Below, piece after piece: positions 42,253 through 52,252 of a DNA stretch of 64,000 bases. The translations under genes were made by a program, and so were the position numbers. Every line of letters starts with the position of its first letter. The first letter of the stretch is position 1. Origin of the DNA: JAFAXD01 sp035472475. GTDB lineage: Bacteria > Pseudomonadota > Alphaproteobacteria > Rhizobiales > Xanthobacteraceae. The notes under the pieces are model-generated. The model did no database searches and was not told the DNA's origin. It saw nothing but the letters and a program-made list of their open reading frames with translations. The DNA is taken from positions 1-64,000 of the forward strand of contig DATIPA010000019.1 of assembly GCA_035472475.1 (NCBI GenBank), read 5' to 3'.

Positions 42253-44154
42253 ATGGACCCCTCCACCAGCCCCAAGTTGCAAAACCCAGGCGTCCAGCCG
42301 CCCGAACCAAAGCCGATCCCCCAACCGGTTACTCTGGCTCCCGGCGCCCAGCTGTCGGCGCCCGCCGCCGCGGCCTCCAGCGTCGATATCGAGCGTTTCT
42401 CCAAGAACATTGCCCGCATGGTCGAGGAAGGCGGCAAGGCGCTCGCCGCCTATTTGAAGCCGCGCGAGGAAGGCCGCATCAAGGACGAACGGGCCGAGGA
42501 GATCACCGACATGGTGAAGACCCTCGGTCACGTGATGGAGTATTGGCTGTCCGATCCGCAGCGCACCTTCGATCTGCAATCGCGGCTGGCGCGTTCGTAT
42601 CTCGACCTGTGGGCCTCGACGGTCAAACGCATGGCCGGCGAGCCCACGCCGCCGGTGGTGAAGCCCGATCCGCGCGACAAGCGCTTCGCCGATCCGGAAT
42701 GGTCGTCCAATCAGTTTTTCGATTTCCTCAAGCAGGCGTACCTGCTGTCCACCGACTGGGCCAACAAGCTGGTGGCCGACGCGGGCGGGCTCGACCCGCG
42801 CGACCGGCACAAGGCCGAATTCTACGTTCGGCAGATTGCCAATGCGATTGCGCCCTCGAACTTCGTGCTCACCAATCCGGAGCTGCTGCGCGAGACCCTG
42901 ACGTCGAACGCCGAGAACCTGGTGCGCGGCATGCACATGCTGGCGCAGGACATCGAGGCCGGCGGCGGCGATCTTCGGATCCGGCAATCCGACTCCTCGC
43001 GTTTTGAGGTCGGCCGCAACCTCGCGCTCGCGCCCGGCAAGGTCGTCTGTCAGAACGAGCTCATGCAGCTCATCCAGTACGCGCCGACGACCGAGCGGGT
43101 TCTGAAGACACCGTTGCTGATCGTCCCGCCCTGGATCAACAAGTTTTATATCCTCGACCTGACGCCCGACAAATCGTTCATCAAATGGTGCGTGGACCAG
43201 GGCTTGACCGTGTTCTGCATGTCCTGGGTCAACCCCGACGAACACCTCGCCGAACGCGGCTTTGCCGACTACATGCAGCAAGGCCCCCTGAAGGCGCTGG
43301 ACGTGGTCGAGGAGATCACCGGCGAGCGCACCCCTCATACGATCGGCTATTGCGTCGGCGGCACGCTGCTCGCGATCACCGCCGCCCACCTGGCGGCCAA
43401 ACATCGCGAGCTGATCAAGTCGATGACGCTGTTCACCGCCCAGGTCGACTTCACCTACGCGGGCGACCTCAAGGTGTTCGCCGCGGACGAGGCGCAGATT
43501 GCGATGGTTGAACGCCAGATGGCCGAGCGCGGCTATCTGGAAGGCAAGAAGATGGCGAACGCATTCAACCTGCTGCGTTCAAACGACCTGATCTGGCCCT
43601 ATGTGATCAACAACTACCTCAAGGGCCGCGAGCCGATGCCGTTCGACCTCCTGTACTGGAACTCGGACGCCACCCGCATGCCCAAGGCCAATCATTCGTT
43701 CTATCTGCGCGAATGCTATCTCGAGAACGATCTGGCCAAGGGCGCGATGGAACTCGCCGGCGGGAAGATCGATCTCAAGAAAGTGAACGTACCGATCTAC
43801 AATCTGGCCACGCGCGAAGATCACATTGCGCCGGCCCGCTCGGTCTATTTCGGCTCGTCGTTCTTCAGCGGACCGGTGCGGTTCGTGCTGGCCGGGTCCG
43901 GGCACATCGCTGGCGTGGTCAACCCGCCCTACAAGCAGAAATACCAGCACTGGACCGGTGGCCCTCCGCGCGGCGACGACCTCGAAGGCTGGCTCAATCG
44001 CGCACAGGAGCACGAGGGTTCGTGGTGGCCGGACTGGCTCGCCTGGGTCAAGGGGCTCGATGCGGAGGAAGTCGAGGCGCGCGCTCCGGGCAACGACAAA
44101 TACCCGCCGATCGAGGACGCGCCCGGGAGCTATGTGAAAGTGCGCGGCGATTAG
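42253..44154 (+). CDS. phaC: Class I poly(3-hydroxyalkanoate) synthase
   Basis: Polymerises (R)-3-hydroxyacyl-CoA into storage granules. 633 aa. N-terminal PhaC domain ([20 protein letters not shown]), lipase-box variant GYCVGG with nucleophile Cys 367, catalytic Asp in [12 protein letters not shown] and His in [12 protein letters not shown], and the conserved Trp-rich C-terminus ([10 protein letters not shown]). ATG at 42253 has AAGG upstream; ATG 42232 is an in-frame alternative. Other pha genes (phaA, phaB, phaR, phaZ) are absent here. Confidence 0.95.
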   Translation: MDPSTSPKLQNPGVQPPEPKPIPQPVTLAPGAQLSAPAAAASSVDIERFSKNIARMVEEGGKALAAYLKPREEGRIKDERAEEITDMVKTLGHVMEYWLSDPQRTFDLQSRLARSYLDLWASTVKRMAGEPTPPVVKPDPRDKRFADPEWSSNQFFDFLKQAYLLSTDWANKLVADAGGLDPRDRHKAEFYVRQIANAIAPSNFVLTNPELLRETLTSNAENLVRGMHMLAQDIEAGGGDLRIRQSDSSRFEVGRNLALAPGKVVCQNELMQLIQYAPTTERVLKTPLLIVPPWINKFYILDLTPDKSFIKWCVDQGLTVFCMSWVNPDEHLAERGFADYMQQGPLKALDVVEEITGERTPHTIGYCVGGTLLAITAAHLAAKHRELIKSMTLFTAQVDFTYAGDLKVFAADEAQIAMVERQMAERGYLEGKKMANAFNLLRSNDLIWPYVINNYLKGREPMPFDLLYWNSDATRMPKANHSFYLRECYLENDLAKGAMELAGGKIDLKKVNVPIYNLATREDHIAPARSVYFGSSFFSGPVRFVLAGSGHIAGVVNPPYKQKYQHWTGGPPRGDDLEGWLNRAQEHEGSWWPDWLAWVKGLDAEEVEARAPGNDKYPPIEDAPGSYVKVRGD

Positions 44155-44223
44155 GTTCGCGTGCTGACCCGGCGCGTTGTGCGTGCCATAGTCCGCGTCG
44201 GCTGGCTGCCGGGAGAAAACAAC

Positions 44224-44622
44224 ATGTCGCGAGAACTGTTCTGGCTCACATGGACGGTGGTGCTCACAGGGCTCCTCTGGATCCCCTACATCCTCGATCG
44301 CTGCAAGGTACGTGGGCTGAAGGCCACGCTGGACAATCCCAAGCCGGGTGATACGCCGCAATCGCCGTGGGCGATGCGGCTCTATTTCGCGCACACCAAC
44401 GCGGTCGAGAACCTGGTGGTCTTTGCGCCGCTGGTGCTGATCCTGGACTCGCTCAACATATCGACGCGGACGACGGTACTCGCCTGCGCCATCTTCTTCT
44501 GGGCGCGGCTCGCACACGCGATTCTCTATGCGATGGGGGTTCCGGTGCTGCGCACGACGGCGTTCACGATCGGCTTCATCTGCCAGGTCGTGCTGGTGCT
44601 TGCGATCTTCCGGGTCGTTTAG
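44224..44622 (+). CDS. MAPEG family membrane protein
   Basis: Small four-helix membrane protein of 132 aa related to membrane-associated eicosanoid/glutathione proteins. Seen: NAVENLVVFAPLVLILDSLN (the E-N-x-x-x-F-A-P pattern), FFWARLAHAILYAMGVPVLRT and a final helix. GGGAGA eight bases before ATG 44224 decides the start. Bacterial members are of unknown activity. Follows phaC by 69 bases; ends 15 bases from the convergent argC stop. Confidence 0.88.
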   Translation: MSRELFWLTWTVVLTGLLWIPYILDRCKVRGLKATLDNPKPGDTPQSPWAMRLYFAHTNAVENLVVFAPLVLILDSLNISTRTTVLACAIFFWARLAHAILYAMGVPVLRTTAFTIGFICQVVLVLAIFRVV

Positions 44623-44637
44623 CCGGTCAAGGTCTCG

Positions 44638-45693
44638 TTAAGGAAACAGCGCCACCTGCTCCAGGCCCATCGCTTCCGGAAGGCCAAGCATGAGATTCAT
44701 GTTCTGCACGGCCTGACCGGATGCGCCCTTGACCAGATTGTCGAGCGCGGAGCCGATGATGACGCGTCCCGGAATCCGGTCCGGGGCAAGCCCGATGAAC
44801 GTCATGTTGGAGCCGCGGATATGCCGTGTCGACGGCATTTCCCCAAGCGGCAGGACATGGACGAACGGCTCGTTCATGTAAGACTTTAAAAGTAATGCAT
44901 GAAGATCGTTGGCTGCATGTCCGTCGCGGCCGCGCACATAGATCGTCGACAGAATCCCGCGGTTCATCGGGACTAGGTGCGGCGTGAAGCTGACCGTGAC
45001 CTCCCGCCCGGCCGCTTTGGAGAATTCCTGGTCGAGCTCAGCCATGTGGCGATGGTGGCCGACCCCGTACGCGTTGAACCCTTCGGAAACCTCCGAGAAC
45101 AGCATGGCTTCCTTGGCGGAGCGCCCGGCGCCGGTCATTCCGGATTTGGCGTCGACCACGATCTCGTCGGGGTCGATCGCGCGGGCCCGCAGCAACGGGA
45201 TCAGCGGCAGCTGCGCGCACGTCGTGTAGCAGCCCGGGTTGGCGACAAGCCGGGCCTTGGCAATCTCTTTCCGGTAGATCTCGACCAGGCCGTAGACAGC
45301 TTCTTTCTGTAAGTCGGGCGCCGCATGCTCGTGGCCGTACCAGCGCGCATAGGCGTCCGGCGCCAGGCGAAAATCCGCCGAGAGGTCGACCACCTTGGTG
45401 GCCGGCGCCCGCCCCAGCAAATCCTTGATGACCTTTTGCGTGGTAGCGTGCGGGAGCGCGCAGAACACGAGATCGAACGCCTCGCCCACCCAGTCGATCG
45501 CCTCGAGCGAACTCAGCTTGGGCAACGCGAATGGCGAGAACTGCGGAAACACCTCGCGCATTTCCTGGCCCGCGCGGCGGTCCGCGGTCAGCGCGGCAAT
45601 CGCCACGCGCGGATGCCGCAGCAGCAGCCGAACGCATTCCGACCCGGTGTAGCCGGAAGCGCCGAGGACGCCGATTTTCGCTTGGTCAGGCAT
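44638..45693 (-). CDS. argC: N-acetyl-gamma-glutamyl-phosphate reductase
   Basis: NADPH-dependent third step of arginine synthesis, cytosolic, 351 aa. Seen: GVLGASGYTGSECVRLLLRH, the catalytic Cys in VANPGCYTTCAQLP, and VDAKSGMTGAGRSAKE followed by HRHMAELDQEF. Belongs to the longer type I ArgC group. GGGG precedes the ATG. Often behind rpsI in alphaproteobacteria, but here the upstream gene is a DedA family gene. Confidence 0.95.
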   Translation of the reverse strand: MPDQAKIGVLGASGYTGSECVRLLLRHPRVAIAALTADRRAGQEMREVFPQFSPFALPKLSSLEAIDWVGEAFDLVFCALPHATTQKVIKDLLGRAPATKVVDLSADFRLAPDAYARWYGHEHAAPDLQKEAVYGLVEIYRKEIAKARLVANPGCYTTCAQLPLIPLLRARAIDPDEIVVDAKSGMTGAGRSAKEAMLFSEVSEGFNAYGVGHHRHMAELDQEFSKAAGREVTVSFTPHLVPMNRGILSTIYVRGRDGHAANDLHALLLKSYMNEPFVHVLPLGEMPSTRHIRGSNMTFIGLAPDRIPGRVIIGSALDNLVKGASGQAVQNMNLMLGLPEAMGLEQVALFP

Positions 45694-45897
45694 GATCGAA
45701 CCCCAGTCGTTTAATGCGACCGGACGATGACGCGGCGGATTTTAGAGAATAGGCGCCGCGGACTATCGTCCGGCGGCATGCGAGTTTCAGACAAGCCCGC
45801 ACGCCGCGTTGGCGCGGCGGCGACGCAGAGTTATGCGGGTCATCGTCATGGCGGCGCATATAGACGCGGGGTGTCGCCCCGTCAATCGCCCAAAACC

Positions 45898-46431
45898 TTA
45901 AAACGACAGGAGCTTGCTCACAAACTCGTAGCCGAACGCGCCCGGCACCAGCAGCGCCGCCGCCCATACGAACGCCGACGTCACGTTGGCGGCCTGGAAC
46001 GGCCACCAAGCCATGTTGAGGATTCCAGCGACAAGCGGAATAGACGCGCGCAACGGACCGAAGAAGCGGCCGATGAAGATCGCGGCGATGCCGTATTTTT
46101 CGACAAACGCATGGCCGCGCGGAATGAGATCCGGGTGGCGCGATAGCGGCCACACCCGGCTGATCGGTGCTTCGAACTTCTGACCGAGCCAATACGAGAG
46201 CCAGTCGCCTAGCGCAGCGCCGATCGCCGCAGCGATCCAGATCGGAACGAAGCCGAGCGCGCCGGCACCGATCAGCGCCCCGATCGCGACCAGCATGGTC
46301 GTCGCCGGAAACACCAGGGAAACGAACGCGAGCGATTCTCCGAACGCCAGCACAGCAACAATCAGCGGCGCCCACGCGGCATGCGTGCGCACAAACCCGA
46401 TGAGTGGATCGATGTATTGCTGGAGATCCAT
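45898..46431 (-). CDS. DedA family membrane protein
   Basis: Integral membrane protein of the DedA/SNARE-associated group, 177 aa, candidate undecaprenyl- or phospholipid flippase. Seen: FGESLAFVSLVFPATTMLVA (conserved E and FP-P/A-T), GALIGAGALGF, GDWLSYWLGQKF, and the C-terminal FIGRFFGPLRASIPLVAGI. ATG at 46431 fits the family start. About 200 bases upstream of argC with nothing recognisable between. Confidence 0.9.
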   Translation of the reverse strand: MDLQQYIDPLIGFVRTHAAWAPLIVAVLAFGESLAFVSLVFPATTMLVAIGALIGAGALGFVPIWIAAAIGAALGDWLSYWLGQKFEAPISRVWPLSRHPDLIPRGHAFVEKYGIAAIFIGRFFGPLRASIPLVAGILNMAWWPFQAANVTSAFVWAAALLVPGAFGYEFVSKLLSF

Positions 46432-46619
46432 CGGCGGCGAACAAGCGGGACAATTGCGCGCTCGCCATAGCGCGGCCGTCACCCCCTGACCAGCACATTG
46501 CTTAACAAACGCCTGCTAGGCTCTTGCGAGACCTTGCCCCATCGGCGTGGCATAGTGGCGGTGATTCGCGCCTTTGTGTCGGCCAACTCGTCGCCTACAT
46601 AAGCGCGAACAAAATCAAC

Positions 46620-48680
46620 ATGATCCGCACGGGCCGCATGGGCAAGAAAAGCACCGTACGCAAGGAACCCGATCTGCTGTCTGGTCTTTCGCAGCCGCGC
46701 CGCACGAGCCGGCCGGCGCGTACACCCGCGGGCGAGAGCGGCTACACGGCGCGCGACATCGAGGTGCTCGAGGGGCTCGAGCCGGTGCGCCGCCGCCCCG
46801 GCATGTATATCGGCGGCACCGATGAGAAAGCGCTGCATCATCTGTTCGCCGAGGTAATCGACAACGCGATGGACGAAGCGCTGGCGGGCTACGCGACTTT
46901 CATCGAGGTCGAGCTCGCCGCCGACGGGTTCATGACGGTGATCGACAACGGCCGCGGCATCCCGGTCGATCCGCATCCGAAGTCGCCGAAGAAATCCGCG
47001 CTCGAAGTGATCATGTGCACGCTGCACGCGGGCGGAAAGTTCGATCCGGAAGGCAAGGTCTACTCAACCTCCGGCGGTCTGCATGGCGTCGGCGTGTCGG
47101 TGGTCAACGCGCTCTCGGAACGGCTCGAGGTCGAGGTCGCGCGCGGCGGTCAGCTTTATCGCCAGATCTATCAGCGCGGCAAGCCGAAGGCAGGTCTCGA
47201 GAAGCTCGGCAAGATCGCGAACCGGCGCGGCACCAAGGTGCGCTTCAGGCCGGACGACCAGATCTTCGGCAAGCTCAAGTTCAACCCGCAGCGCGTGTTC
47301 AAGATGGCGCGGGCGAAAGCGTATCTGTTTGGCGGCGTGGAAATTCGCTGGAGCTGCGATGAGGAGCTGCTGAAAGGGGTCGAGGGCGTTCCGGCCGAGC
47401 AAACGTTTCATTTCCCTGATGGGCTGCGTGACTATCTCGCCGCCAGCATCAACGGCGCCACCTTGGTTCATCCCGATATTTTCGCCGGCAAGTCGCAGAA
47501 GGAAGGCGGCCACGGCAGCGTGGAATGGGCCGTGGCGTTTGTGGCCGACGCCGACGGATTTCTCTCCTCCTACTGCAACACGATCCCCACGCCGGACGGC
47601 GGCACCCACGAGTCAGGCCTGCGCAGCGCGTTGCTTAAGGGTCTCAAGGATCACGCCGAGCGGATCGGACAAGGCAAGCGCGCCGCACCGGTGACGAGCG
47701 ATGACGTGATGGTCGGCGCCGCCGCCATGGTGTCGGTGTTCATCCGCGAACCCGAGTTCCAGGGCCAGACCAAGGATCGTCTGGCCACCGCGGAGGCGCA
47801 GCGGATCGTCGAATCGGCCGTCAAGGATCAGTTCGACCACTGGCTTGCGGGTCACCCGCTGGCGGCAACCAAGCTCTTGGACTTCGTGGTCGAGCAGGCG
47901 GATGAACGGCTGCGCCGGCGGCAGGAGAAGGAAATCTCGCGCAAAAGCGCGGCCAAGAAGCTGCGTCTGCCCGGGAAGCTCGCGGACTGCACCAACACGG
48001 CGGCGCAAGGCTCCGAGATTTTCATCGTCGAAGGCGACTCCGCCGGCGGCAGCGCCAAGCAGGCACGCGACCGCGCATCGCAGGCGATCCTTCCGTTGCG
48101 CGGCAAGATCCTCAACGTCGCGTCCGCCGGCAAGGACAAGCTCGCCCAGAACCAGCAACTCGCCGACCTGGTGCAAGCACTCGGCTGCGGGACCGGCACT
48201 CACTATCGCGAGGAAGATTTGCGCTACGGCAAGGTGATCGTGATGACCGACGCCGACGTCGACGGCGCTCATATCGCCTCATTGCTGATCACGTTCTTCT
48301 ATCGCCAAATGCCGAAGATGATCGAGGAGAGCCATCTCTATCTGGCGGTGCCGCCGCTCTATCGGCTCTCCCACGGCGGCAAGACCGTCTATGCCCGCGA
48401 CGACAAGCACAAGGATGAACTGCTCAAGAAGGAGTTTCATGCCAACGCGAAGGTCGAGGTGAGTCGGTTCAAGGGGCTGGGCGAGATGATGGCGAACCAG
48501 CTCAAGGAAACCACCATGGACCCGAAAAAGCGCATATTGCTGCGGGTTGTGCTGGCCGCGGACGACCGCGGCGATACGGCAAAATCGGTCGAGCGCCTGA
48601 TGGGGACGAAAGCCGAGGCGCGCTTCGATTTCATCCAGGAACGCGCGGAATTTGCGAGCGAAGAGCTTTTGGACGTGTGA
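46620..48680 (+). CDS. parE: DNA topoisomerase IV subunit B
   Basis: ATPase subunit of topoisomerase IV, chromosome decatenation. About 686 aa. GHKL ATPase domain (VLEGLEPVRRRPGMYIGGTD, EVIDNAMDEALAGYA, IPVDPHPK, GLHGVGVSVVNALS), transducer, and TOPRIM domain with EIFIVEGDSAGGSAKQARDR and VIVMTDADVDGAHI. ATG 46638 is an equally good start; no clear Shine-Dalgarno at either. The N-terminal 50 residues are basic and variable. Ends 33 bases from the convergent methyltransferase gene. Confidence 0.95.
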   Translation: MIRTGRMGKKSTVRKEPDLLSGLSQPRRTSRPARTPAGESGYTARDIEVLEGLEPVRRRPGMYIGGTDEKALHHLFAEVIDNAMDEALAGYATFIEVELAADGFMTVIDNGRGIPVDPHPKSPKKSALEVIMCTLHAGGKFDPEGKVYSTSGGLHGVGVSVVNALSERLEVEVARGGQLYRQIYQRGKPKAGLEKLGKIANRRGTKVRFRPDDQIFGKLKFNPQRVFKMARAKAYLFGGVEIRWSCDEELLKGVEGVPAEQTFHFPDGLRDYLAASINGATLVHPDIFAGKSQKEGGHGSVEWAVAFVADADGFLSSYCNTIPTPDGGTHESGLRSALLKGLKDHAERIGQGKRAAPVTSDDVMVGAAAMVSVFIREPEFQGQTKDRLATAEAQRIVESAVKDQFDHWLAGHPLAATKLLDFVVEQADERLRRRQEKEISRKSAAKKLRLPGKLADCTNTAAQGSEIFIVEGDSAGGSAKQARDRASQAILPLRGKILNVASAGKDKLAQNQQLADLVQALGCGTGTHYREEDLRYGKVIVMTDADVDGAHIASLLITFFYRQMPKMIEESHLYLAVPPLYRLSHGGKTVYARDDKHKDELLKKEFHANAKVEVSRFKGLGEMMANQLKETTMDPKKRILLRVVLAADDRGDTAKSVERLMGTKAEARFDFIQERAEFASEELLDV

Positions 48681-48713
48681 GCCCAGCGCCGGCTGAAGCT
48701 GCTGCGCCCCTCC

Positions 48714-49220
48714 CTACCCCGGCCAGCCGTAACGCGGCACGTTAGCGAGGTACTGCCGGTAGGGCTCGCCGAATTTCTGCTCCAGATAACGCTCCTCGCG
48801 CAGGATGGCGCCATAGTGGACGACAAGCGCCGCCGGGATCAGCGCGACCAGCATCCAGTCTGACGCAAGCGCGATCGCCAGACCCACGACTATGAGGGTC
48901 ATGCCGACGTACATCGGGTTGCGCAAGTAGCGGAATACGCCCGTGGTCGCGAGCGCGAGCGCCGGCTTCCAGGGTTCCGGATTGGTGCCGATGCTGCGAA
49001 ACGTTCGCAACGCCGAAACCGCGAGCGCCACGCCGCCGATGATCACCGCAATCCCGATGACGACGCGGTCGGCGCCGTAGAGCAGGGTCGCGAGCACGTA
49101 GACCGGAAAAAGCGAGTCAAGAACGAGGCCGGCCGCGACCGCCCCCGCATAAATCACCGGCGGCGGCGCGACGACGCCGGGGATGTCTGACGAAGCGTCC
49201 ATCAGCTCGTGCCCGACCAT
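48714..49220 (-). CDS. Isoprenylcysteine methyltransferase-like / PEMT membrane protein
   Basis: Small integral-membrane SAM-dependent methyltransferase of the ICMT/phospholipid-methyltransferase group, 168 aa with about four helices. Diagnostic motif GVFRYLRNPMYVGMTLIVVG followed by REERYLEQKFGEPYRQYLA and PRYGW. ATG at 49220 overlaps the TAA of the DUF2182 gene (TAATG), so it is translationally coupled. The bacterial substrate is unknown. Last gene of the DUF1326-DUF2182-methyltransferase unit. Confidence 0.85.
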   Translation of the reverse strand: MVGHELMDASSDIPGVVAPPPVIYAGAVAAGLVLDSLFPVYVLATLLYGADRVVIGIAVIIGGVALAVSALRTFRSIGTNPEPWKPALALATTGVFRYLRNPMYVGMTLIVVGLAIALASDWMLVALIPAALVVHYGAILREERYLEQKFGEPYRQYLANVPRYGWPG

Positions 49221-50029
49221 TAGAGGCCCCGCAATGCCCATAGATTGACCGCGACCACGATCCCCGCAAGCGTGATCAGCGCAACGCCGAGCGGCGCGCT
49301 GAGCACGCGACCCCAGGGCGCGTTCTTCTCGATCGCCATGATGGCGCCGAGCGCGAGCATCCAGCCGACGCTGCCGGTGCCCACCACGAACATCAGCAGC
49401 ATGATCGCCCAGCAGCAGCCAACGCAGTAGAGGCCGTGGTGCAACCCGAGACTGAACGCGTTGCGCGCTTCCGCCCGACCGCGCCAATGTTCCGAGACAA
49501 AGCCGAGCGGCGTGCGGCAGCGGTCGAGGCAATGATATTTGAGCGAACTGAATTGAAACGCCCCGGCGAGCGCGAGCACGACGGCGCCGATGATCCAGCC
49601 GTTGAACGTCAGCCACGGGCTCGCCGTGACCAGCGCATGCAGCGCGGCATCGACCACGTGCGCAGCAACACCGAACAATGTCCAGATCGCCAGATAACCG
49701 ACGATTAACAACGTGATCAGCCGCCCGCGATCATGCCGCGTCTCGATCAGCCGGGCGAACGTGTCGACCAGCGGGAGCGTGGTCGGCAGCATCATGGCGG
49801 TGATCATCAGCACGAAGCCACCGACATAGAGCAGCGCGGGCAGCAGCACCGGGCCCGCGGGCAAATACCGGCAAAGGGAGGCCGCGAGTCCGATCTGGGT
49901 CCATTGGCCGTGATCGAGATAACGGCCGTAGGGGCTCTGCTCCCACAGGATCAGCGTGATCCAGGCAAACGCGATTACGCCGCCGAGGATCGGCAGAAAC
50001 GGGCGGTACCGGGGCAACGTGTTGGCCAC
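49220..50029 (-). CDS. DUF2182 predicted metal-binding membrane protein
   Basis: Integral membrane protein of 269 aa with about seven helices. Family marks: MITAMMLPTTLPLVDTFARL, LKYHCLDRCRTPLGFV (CxxxC) and GLHHGLYCVGCCWAIMLLMF. Met/Cys/His clusters in helices suggest soft-metal (Cu-type) binding; that is inference. The neighbouring DUF1326 gene is the usual partner of this family. Starts 62 bases after the DUF1326 stop. Confidence 0.88.
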   Translation of the reverse strand: MANTLPRYRPFLPILGGVIAFAWITLILWEQSPYGRYLDHGQWTQIGLAASLCRYLPAGPVLLPALLYVGGFVLMITAMMLPTTLPLVDTFARLIETRHDRGRLITLLIVGYLAIWTLFGVAAHVVDAALHALVTASPWLTFNGWIIGAVVLALAGAFQFSSLKYHCLDRCRTPLGFVSEHWRGRAEARNAFSLGLHHGLYCVGCCWAIMLLMFVVGTGSVGWMLALGAIMAIEKNAPWGRVLSAPLGVALITLAGIVVAVNLWALRGL

Positions 50030-50091
50030 GGCACGGTCTCCTCAGAGCATGATCCCGTTCTGTGAGCGGGACGTGCTCTTGTAGGCCCCCT

Positions 50092-50694
50092 CTACGCGTC
50101 GAACACGAACACGCTTTGCAGCGCGTTGTGACCGGTGAGCTCGAGGTCGATGCCGAGTGCCGGATTCTTGGCGCGGTAGCGCGGCGCCTTGCCGACGAAC
50201 ACCGGCGCACCCGGCACGGTCGAGAAAATCGTGTCGGTGAGCGTTGTGCTGGCGCCGGTCGAGCCTTTGTAGGGCTCGAGCTCCGCATAAGCCTTGTCGC
50301 CAAGCTGGATGGTGCCTTTGCCGCCCTGGACCTCAAACGTGATCGGCACCCGTTCGACCGAGACGACCTCGCCGATCAGCTTGACCAGGTCGGCCACCGG
50401 GCCGCCGGCCTTGCCGGTATAGACCTTGAGCAGCGCCTCTTCCTGTTTCGGGCTCGCCTTGTCGTCGATATAGACCGCGGCGCGCCAATTGCCTTGCAGG
50501 ATGTTGCCCGGCACATGGGCGAGCACCGCGATCGTGGTGCCGCCGACGTCGACACCGTCGATGCTGCCCTTGTCGAAGTGCCAGGCCACGATGGTATCGC
50601 AGGTGCCGCGGTCCGGATCCTCGCCGATCCAGCACGGGCAGAGAACGCGACAATTGCAGACTTCCAGCAGTCGCCCTTCGAGGTGGTAAGCCAT
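50092..50694 (-). CDS. DUF1326 domain protein
   Basis: Soluble protein of 200 aa with the DUF1326 signature LLEVCNCRVLCPCWIGEDPD (CNCxxxCPC cluster, residues about 9-20) and a further Cys in GTCDTIVAW. The N-terminal Cys cluster could bind metal. GGGGA seven bases before ATG 50694 sets the start. First gene of a three-gene unit with DUF2182 and a methyltransferase; function of the unit is unknown. Confidence 0.9.
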   Translation of the reverse strand: MAYHLEGRLLEVCNCRVLCPCWIGEDPDRGTCDTIVAWHFDKGSIDGVDVGGTTIAVLAHVPGNILQGNWRAAVYIDDKASPKQEEALLKVYTGKAGGPVADLVKLIGEVVSVERVPITFEVQGGKGTIQLGDKAYAELEPYKGSTGASTTLTDTIFSTVPGAPVFVGKAPRYRAKNPALGIDLELTGHNALQSVFVFDA

Positions 50695-50845
50695 GCTTGT
50701 CCCCCTGAATTTTGCCGGTAAGCGACGCAAATCGTGTACGTCAACAACATTACTCCGATGCTGCGACTTCGCAAAGACAGCGCGGCGGTGCGTCGCGGCG
50801 GTAATGTGTTGAGGTGAGCGTCGCCGCGGCTGCTACAATCACCGG

Positions 50846-52228
50846 ATGTCCGTGACCACAACTCCCGCTGCGGCCGCGTCCCGCGAGCTCTTCGGCCACC
50901 CGCGCGGCCTCGCATTCCTGTTCGCAACCGAAATGTGGGAGCGGTTCTCCTACTACGGCATGCGCGCGCTGCTCACCCTCTACATGGTCAAATATCTGTT
51001 CCTGCCGGGGCGCGCCGAGCAGGTGATCGGCTACGAATGGCTCAAGCGCGCGCACGAATTTCTGGTCGGCCCGCTCGGCGTGCAGCCGTTCGCGTCCTAC
51101 ATCTACGGCGACTACACCGCCCTCGTCTATCTGACCCCGATTCTGGGCGGTCTGCTCGCCGACCGGGTGCTGGGACAGCGCCGCATGGTGCTGCTCGGTG
51201 CCGCGCTGATGGCCGTCGGCCACTTCATGATGGCCTCGGAGCGGCTGATGCTGCTCGCCCTGCTGGTGCTGATCCTCGGCAACGGCGCCTTCAAGCCAAA
51301 TATCTCGACCCAGGTCGGCGCGCTCTATCCGCCGGGCGATCCGCGCCGCGACCGGGCGTTTTCGATCTTCTACGTCGGCATCAACATCGGGGCATTCCTC
51401 TCGCCGCTCGTCTGCGGCGCGCTCGCTGTCGGCTTCGGCTGGCACTACGGCTTTGCGGCGGCCGGGATCGGCATGCTGATCGGGCTTGCGACCTATCTGG
51501 CAGCCTCACCGGCGCTGCCGCCTGACGGCATTGAGACGCGGCGCGGAGAGCCCGGCACCCCGCTGAGCCGAGAGGAACGCCGGCGCCTTGCCGCGATCGC
51601 AATTCTGTTCGTGCCGGTCACGCTGTTCTGGGCAACCTATGAGCAGCAGGGCAATACCATCGCGCTGTGGGCCGAGGACTACACCAACCGGACAGTCGAT
51701 CTCGGGTTCTGGCGCGGCGACATTCCGGCCGAATGGTTTCAGTCGGTCAATCCGTTCCTGATCTTTGCGTTCACGCCGTTCGTCGTTGCGTTGTGGGCCT
51801 GGCAGGCCCAGCGCGGCCACGAGCCGTCGACCGTGATCAAGATGACGATCGGTTGTCTCGCCGCTGCGGTGGCGAACCTGGTGCTGGTCGCGGCCGCCGC
51901 AGTGGCCGGCGCGCAAGGAAACGCGGCGGTGAGCTGGCTGTGGCTTGCCGGCTATTTCGTGATCATCACGCTGGGCGAGCTCTATCTGTCGCCGATCGGG
52001 TTATCGCTCGTCACCAAGGTCGCGCCCGCGCGCTACCTGTCGATGACGATGGGCGTGTGGCTCGCGACAAGTTTTACCGGCAACTTCATTGCCGGGTGGC
52101 TCGGCAGCTTCTGGAGCGGCATGGACAAGCGCGATTTCTTTCTGATGCTCGCAGCAATCGCGGCTGCGGCGGCGGTGGTGATCGCGCTGTGCAATCGCCC
52201 GCTGCGGCAGGCGCTGAAGGATTCGTAG
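50846..52228 (+). CDS. POT/PTR family proton-dependent oligopeptide transporter
   Basis: Inner-membrane di-/tripeptide:proton symporter, 460 aa, 12-14 helices. Seen: the ExxERFxYY-type motif ATEMWERFSYYGMRALL in helix 1, GGLLADRVLGQRRMVLLG, GNGAFKPNISTQVGALY and FSIFYVGINIGAFLSPLVCG, all typical of PTR proteins. The gap upstream (50731-50845) shows nothing else. Ends 24 bases from the convergent glycosyltransferase gene. Confidence 0.93.
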   Translation: MSVTTTPAAAASRELFGHPRGLAFLFATEMWERFSYYGMRALLTLYMVKYLFLPGRAEQVIGYEWLKRAHEFLVGPLGVQPFASYIYGDYTALVYLTPILGGLLADRVLGQRRMVLLGAALMAVGHFMMASERLMLLALLVLILGNGAFKPNISTQVGALYPPGDPRRDRAFSIFYVGINIGAFLSPLVCGALAVGFGWHYGFAAAGIGMLIGLATYLAASPALPPDGIETRRGEPGTPLSREERRRLAAIAILFVPVTLFWATYEQQGNTIALWAEDYTNRTVDLGFWRGDIPAEWFQSVNPFLIFAFTPFVVALWAWQAQRGHEPSTVIKMTIGCLAAAVANLVLVAAAAVAGAQGNAAVSWLWLAGYFVIITLGELYLSPIGLSLVTKVAPARYLSMTMGVWLATSFTGNFIAGWLGSFWSGMDKRDFFLMLAAIAAAAAVVIALCNRPLRQALKDS

Positions 52229-52252
52229 GCCGACACGGCCGCGCGCCTTGTT

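Noticed and set aside
41758..43404. A 548-aa minus-strand protein covering phaC and the lipoprotein
   Set aside because: Only the last 142 codons (from 42186) make sense as a lipoprotein; the rest is antisense to the clear phaC coding sequence.
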